Shown: positions 46,404 through 55,114 of the stretch, piece after piece
Layout of the letters: each line of letters starts with the position of its first letter
Position numbering within the stretch: the first letter of the stretch is position 1
NCBI GenBank assembly: GCA_021845645.1
Contig: JAJZVM010000005.1
Span: 1-64,000 of the forward strand
Length of the DNA: 64,000 nt
Reading direction: 5' to 3'
Source: Bacillota bacterium
GTDB taxonomy: Bacteria > Bacillota_E > JAJZYS01 > JAJYTV01
The notes under the pieces: model-generated
What the model was told of the DNA's origin: nothing
Databases searched by the model: none
Seen by the model: only the letters and a program-made list of their open reading frames with translations
Made by a program: the position numbers and the translations under genes

Positions 46404-47636
46404 ATGGGCGAGGAGTCGCTGAGGTCCCCGGTCGTGCTGAAGTTCGGCGGCTCGTCGCTCGCGACGCCCGACCGCGTCCGGCTGGTCGCAGGGCGGATCG
46501 CCGAGCGCCACCGGCAGGGCGATGCGGTGGTCGCCGTCGTCTCGGCCCAGGGCGACACGACCGATGAGCTTCTGGAGCGCCTGCACGAGCTCGCTCCCGA
46601 CCCTCCGGCGCGCGAGGTGGACATGCTGCTCGCGACCGGCGAGCAGCAGTCGGCTGCGCTCGTCGCGGCGGCCCTCAGCGCGCTCGGCGTACAGGCCGTC
46701 TCGCTGACGGGCTGGCAGGCGGGCATCGCCACCGACCCCAGCCACCGCCGCGCGCGCATCCACGGCATCGCGCCGCAGCGCATCCGCCGCCTGCTGGCGT
46801 CGGGCCACGTGGTGGTCGTCGCCGGCTTCCAGGGTCTCAGCGACGCGGGCGACGTCACGACGCTCGGCCGCGGCGGTTCGGATCTGACGGCCGTCGCCCT
46901 GGCTGCGAGCCTCGGTGGCACCTGCGAGATCTACTCCGACGTCGACGGCGTCTACACGGCGGACCCGCGCATCGTCCCGGATGCCCGGCGCCTCCCGGCG
47001 ATCGGCTACGACGAGATGATGGAACTGGCCGCGCTCGGCGCGCAGGTGCTGCAGGGACGCGCGGTCGAGTACGCCTGGCAGCACGATGTCGAGGTGCATG
47101 CCCGCTCGACCTTCGCCGAAGGTCCCGGCACGAGCGTCCGGCACGCTCAGGCCACCGAGCGCGTTCAGCCCGTGACCGGCGCGGCGCTCGACAGGAGTGT
47201 CGCGCGCGTCCTGTGCGAGCGGGTACCTGACCGGCCGGGCATCGCCGCGCAGCTGTTCGGCGCGCTCGCGAAGGCGGCGATCAACGTCGACGTCATCGTC
47301 CAGAGCCCGAGCCATGAAGGCAGGACCGACATCGCGTTCACCGTCGCCGACGACGATGCGGTGGCGGCCGAGGAGATCGCGCACGCCGCGGTCGAAGGGA
47401 TCGGCGGCGGCCACGTGTCGCGCGACGCCGACGTCGCGAAGGTCTCGCTCGTCGGCGCCGGCATGCTTTCGCGCCCCGGCGTCGCGAGCCGCGCCTTCCA
47501 GGCCCTCGCAGGCGCGGGGATCAACATCATCGCGATCACCACGTCGGAGATCAAGATCTCCTGCCTCGTGCGCCGCGAAGAGGCCGAGGCGGGCCTGAGG
47601 GCCCTGCACAAGGCGTTCGGGTTGGGCGGGGACTGA
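46404..47636 (+). CDS. lysC: Aspartate kinase
   Basis: This 410-residue enzyme makes aspartyl phosphate for lysine, threonine and methionine synthesis. It has the kinase motif VLKFGGSSLATPDRV, the substrate/nucleotide region TTLGRGGSDLTAVALAASL and two C-terminal ACT domains (about residues 265-335 and 345-405; CERVPDRPGIAAQLF and VSLVGAGMLSRPGVASRAF). The ACT pair means allosteric control by lysine and/or threonine. It has its own promoter and is separated from aspA by a terminator. Confidence 0.94.
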   Translation: MGEESLRSPVVLKFGGSSLATPDRVRLVAGRIAERHRQGDAVVAVVSAQGDTTDELLERLHELAPDPPAREVDMLLATGEQQSAALVAAALSALGVQAVSLTGWQAGIATDPSHRRARIHGIAPQRIRRLLASGHVVVVAGFQGLSDAGDVTTLGRGGSDLTAVALAASLGGTCEIYSDVDGVYTADPRIVPDARRLPAIGYDEMMELAALGAQVLQGRAVEYAWQHDVEVHARSTFAEGPGTSVRHAQATERVQPVTGAALDRSVARVLCERVPDRPGIAAQLFGALAKAAINVDVIVQSPSHEGRTDIAFTVADDDAVAAEEIAHAAVEGIGGGHVSRDADVAKVSLVGAGMLSRPGVASRAFQALAGAGINIIAITTSEIKISCLVRREEAEAGLRALHKAFGLGGD

Positions 47637-47676
47637 CCGTCGGAGCGCCTCCCGCCGGCCGATCCGCAGCAGTCTG

Positions 47677-48876
47677 CTATACCGCGGCGACGAGCTCTGC
47701 CACCGCTCCGACGAGGCGGCCGAGCTCCTCGCGCTGCGTGTAGAAGCCGCACGAGACCCGCACAGAGGCGTACGGCGCGGGCAGGTGGCGAACCCGCAGG
47801 CCCTGCTGACCGAGTGCGGCCGACACGTCTTCCGCAGCCCTGCCCCGCACCTTGAAGCTGACGAGCCCCGACATGGCGTCCTGGACGCGGGTGCAGAGCT
47901 CGACGCCGTCCACCTGCAAGAGGGCCTCGGCGAGTTCGCGGCCAAGGCTGGCGATGCGCCCGGCCGCCCACACCGGGTCATGCTCCTCCTGCCAGCGCAG
48001 GCTGGCGACGAGGCCCGCGAGCTGCGCCTGCGACGGCGAGCCGATCTCGTAACGCCTGGCGCCCTGGGCCGGCTGGAAGTGCCCGGCGCTGGTGTCGAGC
48101 GCCGTCCCCGACAGGTAGCCGACGAACGTGGGCTGGCACTGCGCCAGGCGCCCTTGCGCGACGTACAGCGCACCTGTGCCCTCCGGCCCCATCAGCCACT
48201 TCTGGCCGGGGAGCGCGTAGAAGTCCAGCTGGCTTGCGTGCAGGTCGATCGTCAACGCACCGGCCGCCTGTGCGGCGTCCACGATCGTGACGAGCCCCGC
48301 CTGGCGCGCCCACGCCCCGAGCTCAGATGCCGGCAGGACGTCGCCGTTCGTCCAGAGCACGTGCGAAAAGGCGAGGGCCTTCGTCTGCTGCGTCTGACGC
48401 GCGGCGAAGGCGTTCAGCCATGCCCTCGGCGTCGCCTGGTCAGGCGTGTCGACAAAGCTGATGCGCACGCCGGTGCGCCTGGCAAGCGCGGCGAGCGGCA
48501 GCAGGAGCCCCGGGTGCTCCTCGCGGGTCGTCAGGATCTCGTCGCCCCTCTGCCAGGCCATGCCCCAGAGGGCGATGTCGAGCCCGTCCGTCGTGCGCGG
48601 CGTAAGCGCGATCTCGTCGGCCTCCGCGCCCACGCGTCCCGCGATCAGCGCTCGCGCCTCCTCCCGCAGCGCCTGGCTCCGCTCGTGGTAACTCGGCCCG
48701 AGGCGTCCGCTCGCGATCTCGGCCTCGAGCACCTCCCGCATCGCGTCGCCGCTCTGGCGCGGCAGGGGCCCGTAGGTGCCGTTGTTCAGGTAGACCTCGC
48801 GTTCCGTGGCCGGAAGATCGCGGCGCACGCGGGCGACGCGCGCGCCATCCTGTCCCTCGTCGCCGAAAGCCTGCAT
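47677..48876 (-). CDS. Class V aminotransferase / cysteine desulfurase-like PLP enzyme
   Basis: This 399-residue fold-type I PLP protein begins YLNNGTYGPLPRQ. It has the conserved TTREEHPGLLLPL segment, the DAAQAAGALTIDLHASQLDFYALPGQKWLMGPEGTGAL block with the PLP lysine, and RYEIGSPSQAQLAGL. The cysteine loop used by SufS/IscS for persulfide formation is not evident, so an isopenicillin-N-epimerase-like lyase or epimerase is as likely as a desulfurase. It is not next to suf genes. Confidence 0.82.
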   Translation of the reverse strand: MQAFGDEGQDGARVARVRRDLPATEREVYLNNGTYGPLPRQSGDAMREVLEAEIASGRLGPSYHERSQALREEARALIAGRVGAEADEIALTPRTTDGLDIALWGMAWQRGDEILTTREEHPGLLLPLAALARRTGVRISFVDTPDQATPRAWLNAFAARQTQQTKALAFSHVLWTNGDVLPASELGAWARQAGLVTIVDAAQAAGALTIDLHASQLDFYALPGQKWLMGPEGTGALYVAQGRLAQCQPTFVGYLSGTALDTSAGHFQPAQGARRYEIGSPSQAQLAGLVASLRWQEEHDPVWAAGRIASLGRELAEALLQVDGVELCTRVQDAMSGLVSFKVRGRAAEDVSAALGQQGLRVRHLPAPYASVRVSCGFYTQREELGRLVGAVAELVAAV

Positions 48877-48967
48877 CCGATCGCCTCCGCTGAGGCGATT
48901 CGCCTCATGCCCCGGCGCTCCTGCCTAGTGTTATGATGCCAAGGGCCCGCCACGAGGGGGATGCACG

Positions 48968-49849
48968 TTGCGCCTGCTGGGATTTGCGCTCGCCGTGCTC
49001 GCCGCAGTCGCGTTCGGCCTCTACATGGTGCCGCGGCGCCTCTCGCGCTCGTCGCCGGACGACTTCTCGTCCTTCATGGGCATCGGCATCGCCATCACCC
49101 TTGCTCTGCCTCTCGTCGCCGGCTCGGGCCGGTTCGTGCCCACAGGCTTCCTGCTCTCCATCGGCAGCGGCCTCGTCTTCGCGCTCGCGACGCACCTCTT
49201 CGTCCTCGCCGTCGACCGCCTCGGCCTGACGCGCGCGACGCCGGTGAAGAACCTCGCCGGCGTCTTCGGCACGCTGTTCGGCCTGACGATCCTCGCGGAG
49301 TACCGCGGGGCAGGCCCCGCGCTCATCGGGCAACTGGTCGCCGGCAGCCTGATGATCGCCGTCGGCGCCTACCTGATCGGCGGCGTCGGCGACCGCGCCC
49401 GCGAGCCCTCGGCACCAGGGCTGCGCGGACAGGCCGGCGGCTTCCTGCTCGCCCTCCTGTCGGCAGCGTGCTTCGGCTTCTACCTCGTGCCGCTGCGGCT
49501 CTCGGCACCCCTCGGCCCACACCTCGGCTATCTGGGCATGGGGATCGGCGCCCTCCTGGGACTCTTCCTGCCCCACCTCTTCGTCGGCCGGCTCGGCAGT
49601 TCGCCGCGCGACGCCCTGCTCGGCATGCTGTCGGGCGCCCTGCTCGCGATTGGCGCTCTGCTCGGCACGCCAGCCACCCGCCTGATCGGGCTTTCCGTCG
49701 CCTGGCCCCTGACGCAGCTCAACACCTTCGTCGCCCTCGTCGCAGGCTCGTGCTGGCTGCACGAGTTCGACGCCCGCCACGAGCGGAGACGCCTCGTCTC
49801 CGCCACGCTCCTGACCGTCGCGGGCATCGCTCTCCTGGCCCTCCTTTGA
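48968..49849 (+). CDS. DMT-type membrane transporter (GRP/RhaT-like)
   Basis: This 293-residue protein has ten predicted membrane helices in two halves (about residues 1-140 and 155-293). It opens GFALAVLAAVAFGLYMVPRR and repeats CFGFYLVPLRLS in the second half, the internal duplication seen in glucose/ribose and rhamnose transporters of the DMT superfamily. The substrate is unknown. TTG 48968 has GAGGGGG 8 bases upstream. Confidence 0.75.
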   Translation: MRLLGFALAVLAAVAFGLYMVPRRLSRSSPDDFSSFMGIGIAITLALPLVAGSGRFVPTGFLLSIGSGLVFALATHLFVLAVDRLGLTRATPVKNLAGVFGTLFGLTILAEYRGAGPALIGQLVAGSLMIAVGAYLIGGVGDRAREPSAPGLRGQAGGFLLALLSAACFGFYLVPLRLSAPLGPHLGYLGMGIGALLGLFLPHLFVGRLGSSPRDALLGMLSGALLAIGALLGTPATRLIGLSVAWPLTQLNTFVALVAGSCWLHEFDARHERRRLVSATLLTVAGIALLALL

Positions 49850-49975
49850 GCGCGGAACGCGACGCAACCCGTTAGCATGCCCCGAGGTCTCGCGCCCGAT
49901 GCGCTATGATGGTGGCATCGCACCTGCGCCTAAGGCCGCGGGCTGTCGGCGCGGAACGGGAGGGATTGGTGAGCT

Positions 49976-51328
49976 ATGAGTGTCGAGCTCGATCAGCGGG
50001 CGGCCATCACGGCCGAGCTTCTCGCGGCCTGCCGGGATCGCTTTGCGGCAGACCCGGGCCAGCGCACGCTGGCGAACGCGGTCCGGAAGAACGGCGTCGC
50101 CGCCGTGGCGCTCAACCAGGACCGGGTGTGGTCCATGCAGCATACCTTCTCGCACATGGTCAAGGGCGGCCCGATCACCAACCAGAAGCAGAGCGGGCGC
50201 TGCTGGATGTTCGCGGGCCTCAACACCTTGCGCATCCCCGTCATGCAGCAGCTCGGCCTCGAGGAGTTCGAACTCAGCCAGGCCTACCAGATGTTCTGGG
50301 ACAAGTTCGAGAAGGCGAACTACTTTCTCGAGAGCATCCTCGAGACGCTGTCGGAGCCGCTGGACGGCCGTCTCGTGGCGTGGCTCCTCGCGGCGCCCCT
50401 GAACGACGGCGGGCAGTGGGATATGTTCGTCAACCTCGTCGAGAAGTACGGTGTCGTGCCGAAGTGGGTCATGCCCGAGTCGTTCCACGCGAGCCAGTCC
50501 CGCGGCATGAACAGCCTGCTCACCGCCAAGCTGCGCGAGGACGCGGCGCGGCTGAGGAGCCTCAATCAGCAGGGCACCGGCCTCGACGGCCTGCGCCAGG
50601 AGAAGGAGCGCATGCTCTCCGAGTTCTACGTCGCGCTCGTGACCTTCCTCGGCGAGCCGCCCGAGCGCTTCGACTTCGAGTACCGGGACAAGGACGACGC
50701 GTTCCACCGCGAGGAAGGCCTGACGCCCGTCGAGTTCTTCCGCCGCCACGTCGGCATGGACCTTGGGGACTACGTCAGCGTCATCAACGCGCCGACCGCC
50801 GACAAGCCGTACGGGCGCACGTTCACCGTCAGGTACCTCGGCAACGTCAAGGGCGGCCGCAACGTCCTCTACCTCAACGTCGAGCCGGAGGCCCTGCGTC
50901 AGGTGGCCATGGCGCAGCTCATGGACGGCGAGGCCGTCTGGTTCGGCTGCGACGTGGGCAAGATGCAGGACCGCGAGAGCGGCATCATGGCGGCCGATCT
51001 CTACGACTACCAGTCCGTCGTGGGCATGCCCTTGGCGATGACCAAGGCCGAGCGCCTCGACTACGGCGAGAGCCTGATGACCCACGCGATGGTCTTCACC
51101 GGCGTGAACGTCGTCGACGGCCGACCGAACCGCTGGCGCGTCGAGAACAGCTGGGGAACGGAGAATGGCCAGAAGGGCTACTTCGTCATGGACGACGCCT
51201 GGTTCGACGCCTACATGTATCAGGTGGTCGTGCGGCGCAGCCACCTGCCCGAGGAGCTCCAGGCAGCGCTCTCTCAGAACCCGATCGAGCTGCCGCCCTG
51301 GGACCCGATGGGCTCGCTCGCCGACTGA
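49976..51328 (+). CDS. pepC: Aminopeptidase C (bleomycin hydrolase family, C1B)
   Basis: This 450-residue papain-fold peptidase has the nucleophile in NQKQSGRCWMFAGLN, the histidine in MTHAMVFTGV and the asparagine in RVENSWGTENG. Family members form hexamers with inward-facing active sites and trim peptides from the N-terminus; the C-terminal residue usually occupies the active-site cleft. Length is typical. It is followed by a hairpin terminator. Confidence 0.95.
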   Translation: MSVELDQRAAITAELLAACRDRFAADPGQRTLANAVRKNGVAAVALNQDRVWSMQHTFSHMVKGGPITNQKQSGRCWMFAGLNTLRIPVMQQLGLEEFELSQAYQMFWDKFEKANYFLESILETLSEPLDGRLVAWLLAAPLNDGGQWDMFVNLVEKYGVVPKWVMPESFHASQSRGMNSLLTAKLREDAARLRSLNQQGTGLDGLRQEKERMLSEFYVALVTFLGEPPERFDFEYRDKDDAFHREEGLTPVEFFRRHVGMDLGDYVSVINAPTADKPYGRTFTVRYLGNVKGGRNVLYLNVEPEALRQVAMAQLMDGEAVWFGCDVGKMQDRESGIMAADLYDYQSVVGMPLAMTKAERLDYGESLMTHAMVFTGVNVVDGRPNRWRVENSWGTENGQKGYFVMDDAWFDAYMYQVVVRRSHLPEELQAALSQNPIELPPWDPMGSLAD

Positions 51329-51346
51329 CCCGCCACGCGAGCTTGG

Positions 51347-51370
51347 GCCCGCTCCCCCGCGGGAGCGGGC
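51347..51370. terminator. 10-bp stem terminator after pepC
   Basis: GCCCGCTCCC and GGGAGCGGGC flank a CCGC loop, 19 bases after the pepC stop. No U-tract. Confidence 0.65.
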
Positions 51371-51410
51371 CTGCCCGGTCCCGAACGTAGCGGAAAGCGA
51401 GGGACCCGAC

Positions 51411-52088
51411 ATGCGCCACCAGCTGACCGGCACCACCCTGCAGGTGCTCGAGCTTGAGCTTCAGGGCGGCGAGACGATCGTCGCCGAGTCCGGACGGCTC
51501 TCCTGGATGCAGCAGATGCAGATGCAGACGCGCGCCAGCGGCGGCGTCTTCGGCGCCCTGCGCCGCATGGCCGGCGGCGGCACCCTCTTCCTGACCGAGT
51601 TCACGCCCAGAGGCAAGGCGGGCACGGTGGCCTTCGCCGCGCGGGCACCAGGCCAGATCGTCGAGCTCGACCTCGGCGGACAGGACTACTTCGTGCACGA
51701 GCACGGCTTCCTCTGCGCCACGGCGGGCATCGAGCTCTCCGTAGGTTTCCAGCGCTCGCTCGGCGCCGGCGTCTTCGGCGGCACCGGCTTCGTGCTGCAG
51801 CGGCTCTCCGGCGACGCAAAGGCCTTCATCGACCTCTCCGGGGAAATCGTCAGGCGCGATCTCGGCGACGGCGAGGAGATCCTCGTGCAGCCGGGTCACG
51901 TCGGCATGTTCGAAGGGCGGGTCGCCTTCGAGATCACGACCTTGCCCGGCGTGCGCAACATGCTGTTCGGCGGCGACGGCTTCTTCCTCGCACGCCTGCG
52001 TGGTCCGGGCAGCGTCTGGCTGCAGTCGATGCCGCTGCCGCTGCTGGCGCACACCATCGCCCCATACCTGCCGCAGGCCGGCAGGTGA
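51411..52088 (+). CDS. AIM24/TIGR00266 family protein
   Basis: This 225-residue beta-helical (tubby-like fold) protein has the family phrases TLQVLELELQGGETIVAESGRLSWM, GGGTLFLTEFTPRGKAG and DGFFLARLRGPGSVWLQSM. Homologues are widespread and sometimes implicated in membrane association, but no biochemical role is established. ATG 51411 lies after the pepC terminator. It is followed within 4 bases by a small acetyltransferase gene, so these two are probably co-transcribed. Confidence 0.88.
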   Translation: MRHQLTGTTLQVLELELQGGETIVAESGRLSWMQQMQMQTRASGGVFGALRRMAGGGTLFLTEFTPRGKAGTVAFAARAPGQIVELDLGGQDYFVHEHGFLCATAGIELSVGFQRSLGAGVFGGTGFVLQRLSGDAKAFIDLSGEIVRRDLGDGEEILVQPGHVGMFEGRVAFEITTLPGVRNMLFGGDGFFLARLRGPGSVWLQSMPLPLLAHTIAPYLPQAGR

Positions 52089-52092
52089 CCCG

Positions 52093-52539
52093 GTGATCGC
52101 CATCCGGCGACTGGGCGCCGACGACTGGCCGATCTGGCGCGAGCTGCGGCTTGCGGCGCTCGGCGAGGCTCCCTACGCCTTCGGCTCAAAGCTCGCGGAC
52201 TGGCAGGGCGACGGCGACCGTGAGCAGCGCTGGCGCGACCGGCTGGCGGCGGCCGGCATGGTCAGCGGCATCGGCACCGGCGGTGAGGTAGAGCTCATCT
52301 CGCTCTGGGTGGCACCCTGGGCGCGCGGGCAGGGCGTCGCTGACGCCCTGGTCGACGCGGTGGTGGGCTGGGCGCGCGCACTGCCGGCCGCGGCCGTCGC
52401 GCTTGCCGTGCGCGAAGGCAATACGCATGCCGTGACGCTCTACCTGCGCCACGGATTCGTCGACAAAGGACCTCTGGCGCCCGAAGACGCCGACGCACCC
52501 GGCGAGCGCAGGATGGTCCTTTCGCTGCACGCCGGTTGA
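52093..52539 (+). CDS. GNAT-family N-acetyltransferase, shortened
   Basis: This 148-residue acetyltransferase has ELISLWVAPWARGQGVADALVDAVVGWA as acetyl-CoA motif and the usual closing VREGNTHAVTLYLRHGFVDKG. The strand pair that normally precedes the motif is short: RLAAAGMVSGIGTGGEVELIS lacks roughly 15-20 residues found in relatives, suggesting an internal deletion that kept frame. GTG 52093 follows CAGGTGA. The substrate is unknown. Confidence 0.72.
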   Translation: MIAIRRLGADDWPIWRELRLAALGEAPYAFGSKLADWQGDGDREQRWRDRLAAAGMVSGIGTGGEVELISLWVAPWARGQGVADALVDAVVGWARALPAAAVALAVREGNTHAVTLYLRHGFVDKGPLAPEDADAPGERRMVLSLHAG

Positions 52540-52584
52540 GCCATGTCGGGCGCCGTAGTGACATGCGCGCCTTGTTGGCAGGCG

Positions 52585-52614
52585 TTGCGATCCAGGCGCG
52601 CCATGCGCTATGCT
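52585..52614 (+). promoter_or_regulatory. Promoter of the tRNA-Pro/Gly/Arg cluster
   Basis: TTGCGA (52585-52590), 18-base spacer and TATGCT (52609-52614), ending 13 bases before tRNA-Pro. Confidence 0.6.
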
Positions 52615-52627
52615 TAAGCGTACGCAG

Positions 52628-52702
<75 letters not shown>

Positions 52703-52708
52703 GTTTTT

Positions 52709-52782
52709 GCGGGTGTAGCTCAATGGTAGAGCGGAAGCCTTCCAAGCTTCATACGTGGGTTCGATTCCCATCACCCGCTCCA
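52709..52782 (+). tRNA. tRNA-Gly (TCC anticodon)
   Basis: Acceptor GCGGGTG/CACCCGC, D-arm GCTCAATGGTAGAGC, anticodon loop CTTCCAA, T-arm GGGTTCGATTCCC, encoded TCCA. Confidence 0.95.
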
Positions 52783-52790
52783 TACTTTTC

Positions 52791-52866
52791 GCCCCAGTAG
52801 CTCAGCGGTCAGAGCATCCGGCTTCTACCCGGAGTGCCGGGGGTTCGAATCCTCCCTGGGGCGCCA
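52791..52866 (+). tRNA. tRNA-Arg (TCT anticodon)
   Basis: Acceptor GCCCCAG/CTGGGGC, D-arm GCTCAGCGGTCAGAGC, anticodon loop CTTCTAC, encoded GCCA. Last tRNA before the accessory island. Confidence 0.94.
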
Positions 52867-52897
52867 TTTGTGCGGGTCCGACACCTACCTTTGTACC

Positions 52898-52966
52898 TGC
52901 AAGCATAAATTGTCCCGTTTGGCCAGGATATGCTTTGAGCGTGTCCTGGCCACTTTATGCTTTGCA
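52898..52966. repeat. Long interrupted inverted repeat downstream of tRNA-Arg
   Basis: Nested arms pair as TGCA-AGCATAAA (52898-52909) with TTTATGCT-t-TGCA (52954-52966) and GGCCAGGA (52921-52928) with TCCTGGCC (52944-52951). This gives a ~69-base cruciform/hairpin 31 bases after the tRNA. It may terminate the tRNA transcript or mark the edge of the mobile island. Confidence 0.5.
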
Positions 52967-53090
52967 GGATTTGCACGCTGTCGGACGACATGACCGATGC
53001 AAGGAACGACGTGATTTCGGCCGACAGGAACCTTCGGAAAGGTAGCGCGATGTCGAGCAGCTACAGTCCGGCGGCGCGTGTGTAGATTTC

Positions 53091-53182
53091 GGCTGAAAGC
53101 GAACACCCGGAACGGATGAAACCGAACACTGCGTGCGGTTGAAACCGAACAACGAAAACGGCTGTAGGCGAACACCGCGAGG
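53091..53182 (+). repeat. Four 23-bp direct repeats (iteron-like)
   Basis: Units beginning at 53091, 53114, 53137 and 53160 share GGnTGAAAcCGAACAnC and are spaced exactly 23 bases apart; the middle two are closest to consensus and the outer two carry variants. They lie about 90 bases upstream of the istA remnant, where IS21-family elements carry multiple transposase-binding repeats in the left end. Confidence 0.65.
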
Positions 53183-53273
53183 TAAGAAGAGGGGACCCCA
53201 TCTAGCCGGCCGGCAGTGCGGCGATCCTGACCTTGTTGACCGCAAATCGACAAGGGGAGCAAGATCGCGAGCC

Positions 53274-54023
53274 GTGCCCAACAGGAGGGTCCCAAGGCGT
53301 AGTATTCGCGAGATTGCGAGGCTCCATTTCGAGTTCGGGCTGAGCCTGCGCGATATATCGCGCAGTGTCCACATCGGTGCGACGACGGTGCAGGAGATGC
53401 TGGTTCGCTTCGGCGAGCACGGGCTCAGTTGGCCGTTGCCGGCGGATCTCGGCGACACCGAGCTGGAGCAGATGCTCTATCCCAGGGAAGGCGAACTGGC
53501 CCGTCCGGAGCCGGACTGGTCCTACGTCCACAAGGAATTGCGGCGGCGCGGGATGACGCTGCGGCTGCTCTGGGCGGAGCACCGGGAGGAGCACCCCGAC
53601 GTGCTGGGCTACACGCAGTTCAGCACGCACTATCGGGAGGCCGTCCGGCAACTCGACGTGACGATGCGCCAGGTTCATCCCGCCGGCGAGCGCATGTTCG
53701 TGGACTACGCCAGCATGACGCTGCCGATCGTCGACCGGGCTACCGGAGAACTGCACGAGGCGCAGGTCTTCGTCGCCACACTGGGCGCGAGCGGCTACAC
53801 CTACGCCGAAGCCACGTGGACGCAGGACCTCGAAGACTTCACAGGGTCCCAGGTCCGTGCCTTTCAGTTTTTCGGCGGTGTCACCCGGGTCGTCGTGTTC
53901 GATTATGTGGCGAGGAACATAATCGAACAGACAGCGCTGCGGTATGTCGCCGAAGCTCTGGAAGGCGTGGACGTGGCAGCTCAGGAATGTCGCCACGTCG
54001 GCCCGACGCGTGTCATGAGGTGA
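53274..54023 (+). pseudogene. IS21-family transposase IstA, truncated
   Basis: The frame keeps the N-terminal HTH (SIREIARLHFEFGLSLRDISRSVHIGATTV), the linker LSWPLPADLGDTELEQMLYPREG and the start of the DDE domain (VDYASMTLPIVD; FVATLGASGYTYAEATWTQ; FQFFGGVTRVVVFD). Homology stops at about 53900 at an 11-bp inverted repeat. The expected NLK... continuation, the remaining catalytic region, and istB are absent. The following ~40 codons are unrelated. It starts at GTG 53274 with a poor ribosome-binding site. It is non-functional as a transposase. Confidence 0.85.
53898..53927. repeat. Perfect 11-bp inverted repeat at the istA break
   Basis: TTCGATTATGT and ACATAATCGAA flank an 8-base loop, precisely where IstA similarity ends. 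It could be the scar or end of a later insertion. Confidence 0.55.
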
Positions 54024-55002
54024 GGTATAGATGGAAACCGAGCGGGAGCAGCCAAGCTTGTACGAGCTGGTAGACATGGAGCGTGATCGGGGCGTGGCCT
54101 CCTGAAACCATGTCGAGCACAACGCTCACGTGGCTTAGTGCAAGCTGATCGCGCAGGAGTTGCATCAGTGATGGCGGCAGTTTCGGATCTTGCTGCCCGC
54201 CGATGATCAGCACTGGGACATGGATTACCCGGAAGTTGACCGAGTTCTGCTGATATACGGCACTGCGGAGATCGGTACCGAATACACGTTCCTGTTCGGC
54301 CCAGAAGAACAGGTCGTCGCTGCCCAACGCATCCGTGCCCATCTTCTGTACCCAGTCGTCATATGTAAGGGCCCCAGGCCAGGGGCTATCAAGCACAGCG
54401 GCCCGCACCTGTGTATCGTTCGCCGCGAGCTTCAATGCGACATAGCCCCCGAGCGAGAATCCGAAGGGATACGTCGCGTCTCTCTTTATGTGTAGGCCGC
54501 GAACGTACCCAAGTGCCTTCAGCCCGTTTTGCGTGTCCAGATAGCAGTCATAGGGGCTGCCGATGTTGCCCTCACTTGGTCCATACCCGCCGTAATTCGG
54601 TATGAACACAATGGAATCCGCGTTGGAGGACTCCGCAGCCAACTTGGCGGTGTACACCGGGAGCCCTGTCCAATGGCCAAGCACCTGGGTGACGTCTCCG
54701 CCATGCAGGTAGATCAGGAGCGGGAATGGGCCCTTGCCCTTTGGGACGTCGAGATAAGCCTGAACCTGTAGTCCGCGGCTCCGGTATCGCAGGGAATACA
54801 GTTGCTGGCCCGGCGGCATCAGCGAACGGTACTTCGTCGTCGATATGCGAGACAGTGAAATCGGCGAACCGTCTGCATGGGAATGGGTTGGCCCCATCAC
54901 CATCAAGGCCGCTGCAGACCTGGAACTGCCGACACCGCACCCCCCCAGCACCAGAAGGGGCACCAGCAAACCAATCAGCCTGCGCCATCGCGACCGATCC
55001 AT
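54013..55002 (-). CDS. Alpha/beta-hydrolase lipoprotein (S9/dienelactone-hydrolase-like)
   Basis: This 329-residue protein has a lipoprotein signal ending LLVLGGCG (acylated Cys about residue 22) followed by an alpha/beta hydrolase fold. It has the oxyanion strand LLIYLHGGD, nucleophile elbow FGFSLGG, acid in IIGGQQDPKLP and histidine in SGGHAPITL. It is probably an envelope-bound esterase or peptidase of the prolyl-oligopeptidase/DLH group. It is sandwiched between IS21 and IS3 remnants and its A+T content is higher than the core genes, suggesting horizontal acquisition. ATG 55002 gives the signal peptide; longer frames add non-signal residues. Confidence 0.8.
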   Translation of the reverse strand: MDRSRWRRLIGLLVPLLVLGGCGVGSSRSAAALMVMGPTHSHADGSPISLSRISTTKYRSLMPPGQQLYSLRYRSRGLQVQAYLDVPKGKGPFPLLIYLHGGDVTQVLGHWTGLPVYTAKLAAESSNADSIVFIPNYGGYGPSEGNIGSPYDCYLDTQNGLKALGYVRGLHIKRDATYPFGFSLGGYVALKLAANDTQVRAAVLDSPWPGALTYDDWVQKMGTDALGSDDLFFWAEQERVFGTDLRSAVYQQNSVNFRVIHVPVLIIGGQQDPKLPPSLMQLLRDQLALSHVSVVLDMVSGGHAPITLHVYQLVQAWLLPLGFHLYLTS

Positions 55003-55114
55003 TCCAGCCAACGCATCACATCCCGAGAAATCTGTTGGGATCGGCTTCTCTGTTCTGGTATCTTCCTCCTCTCCACTCCCCTTTCTGTGTTGTCCAACGG
55101 AATCTGAGGCCCCA

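Noticed and set aside
53091..53182. CRISPR array
   Set aside because: The repeats are contiguous 23-bp units with no unique spacers, and no cas genes are present.
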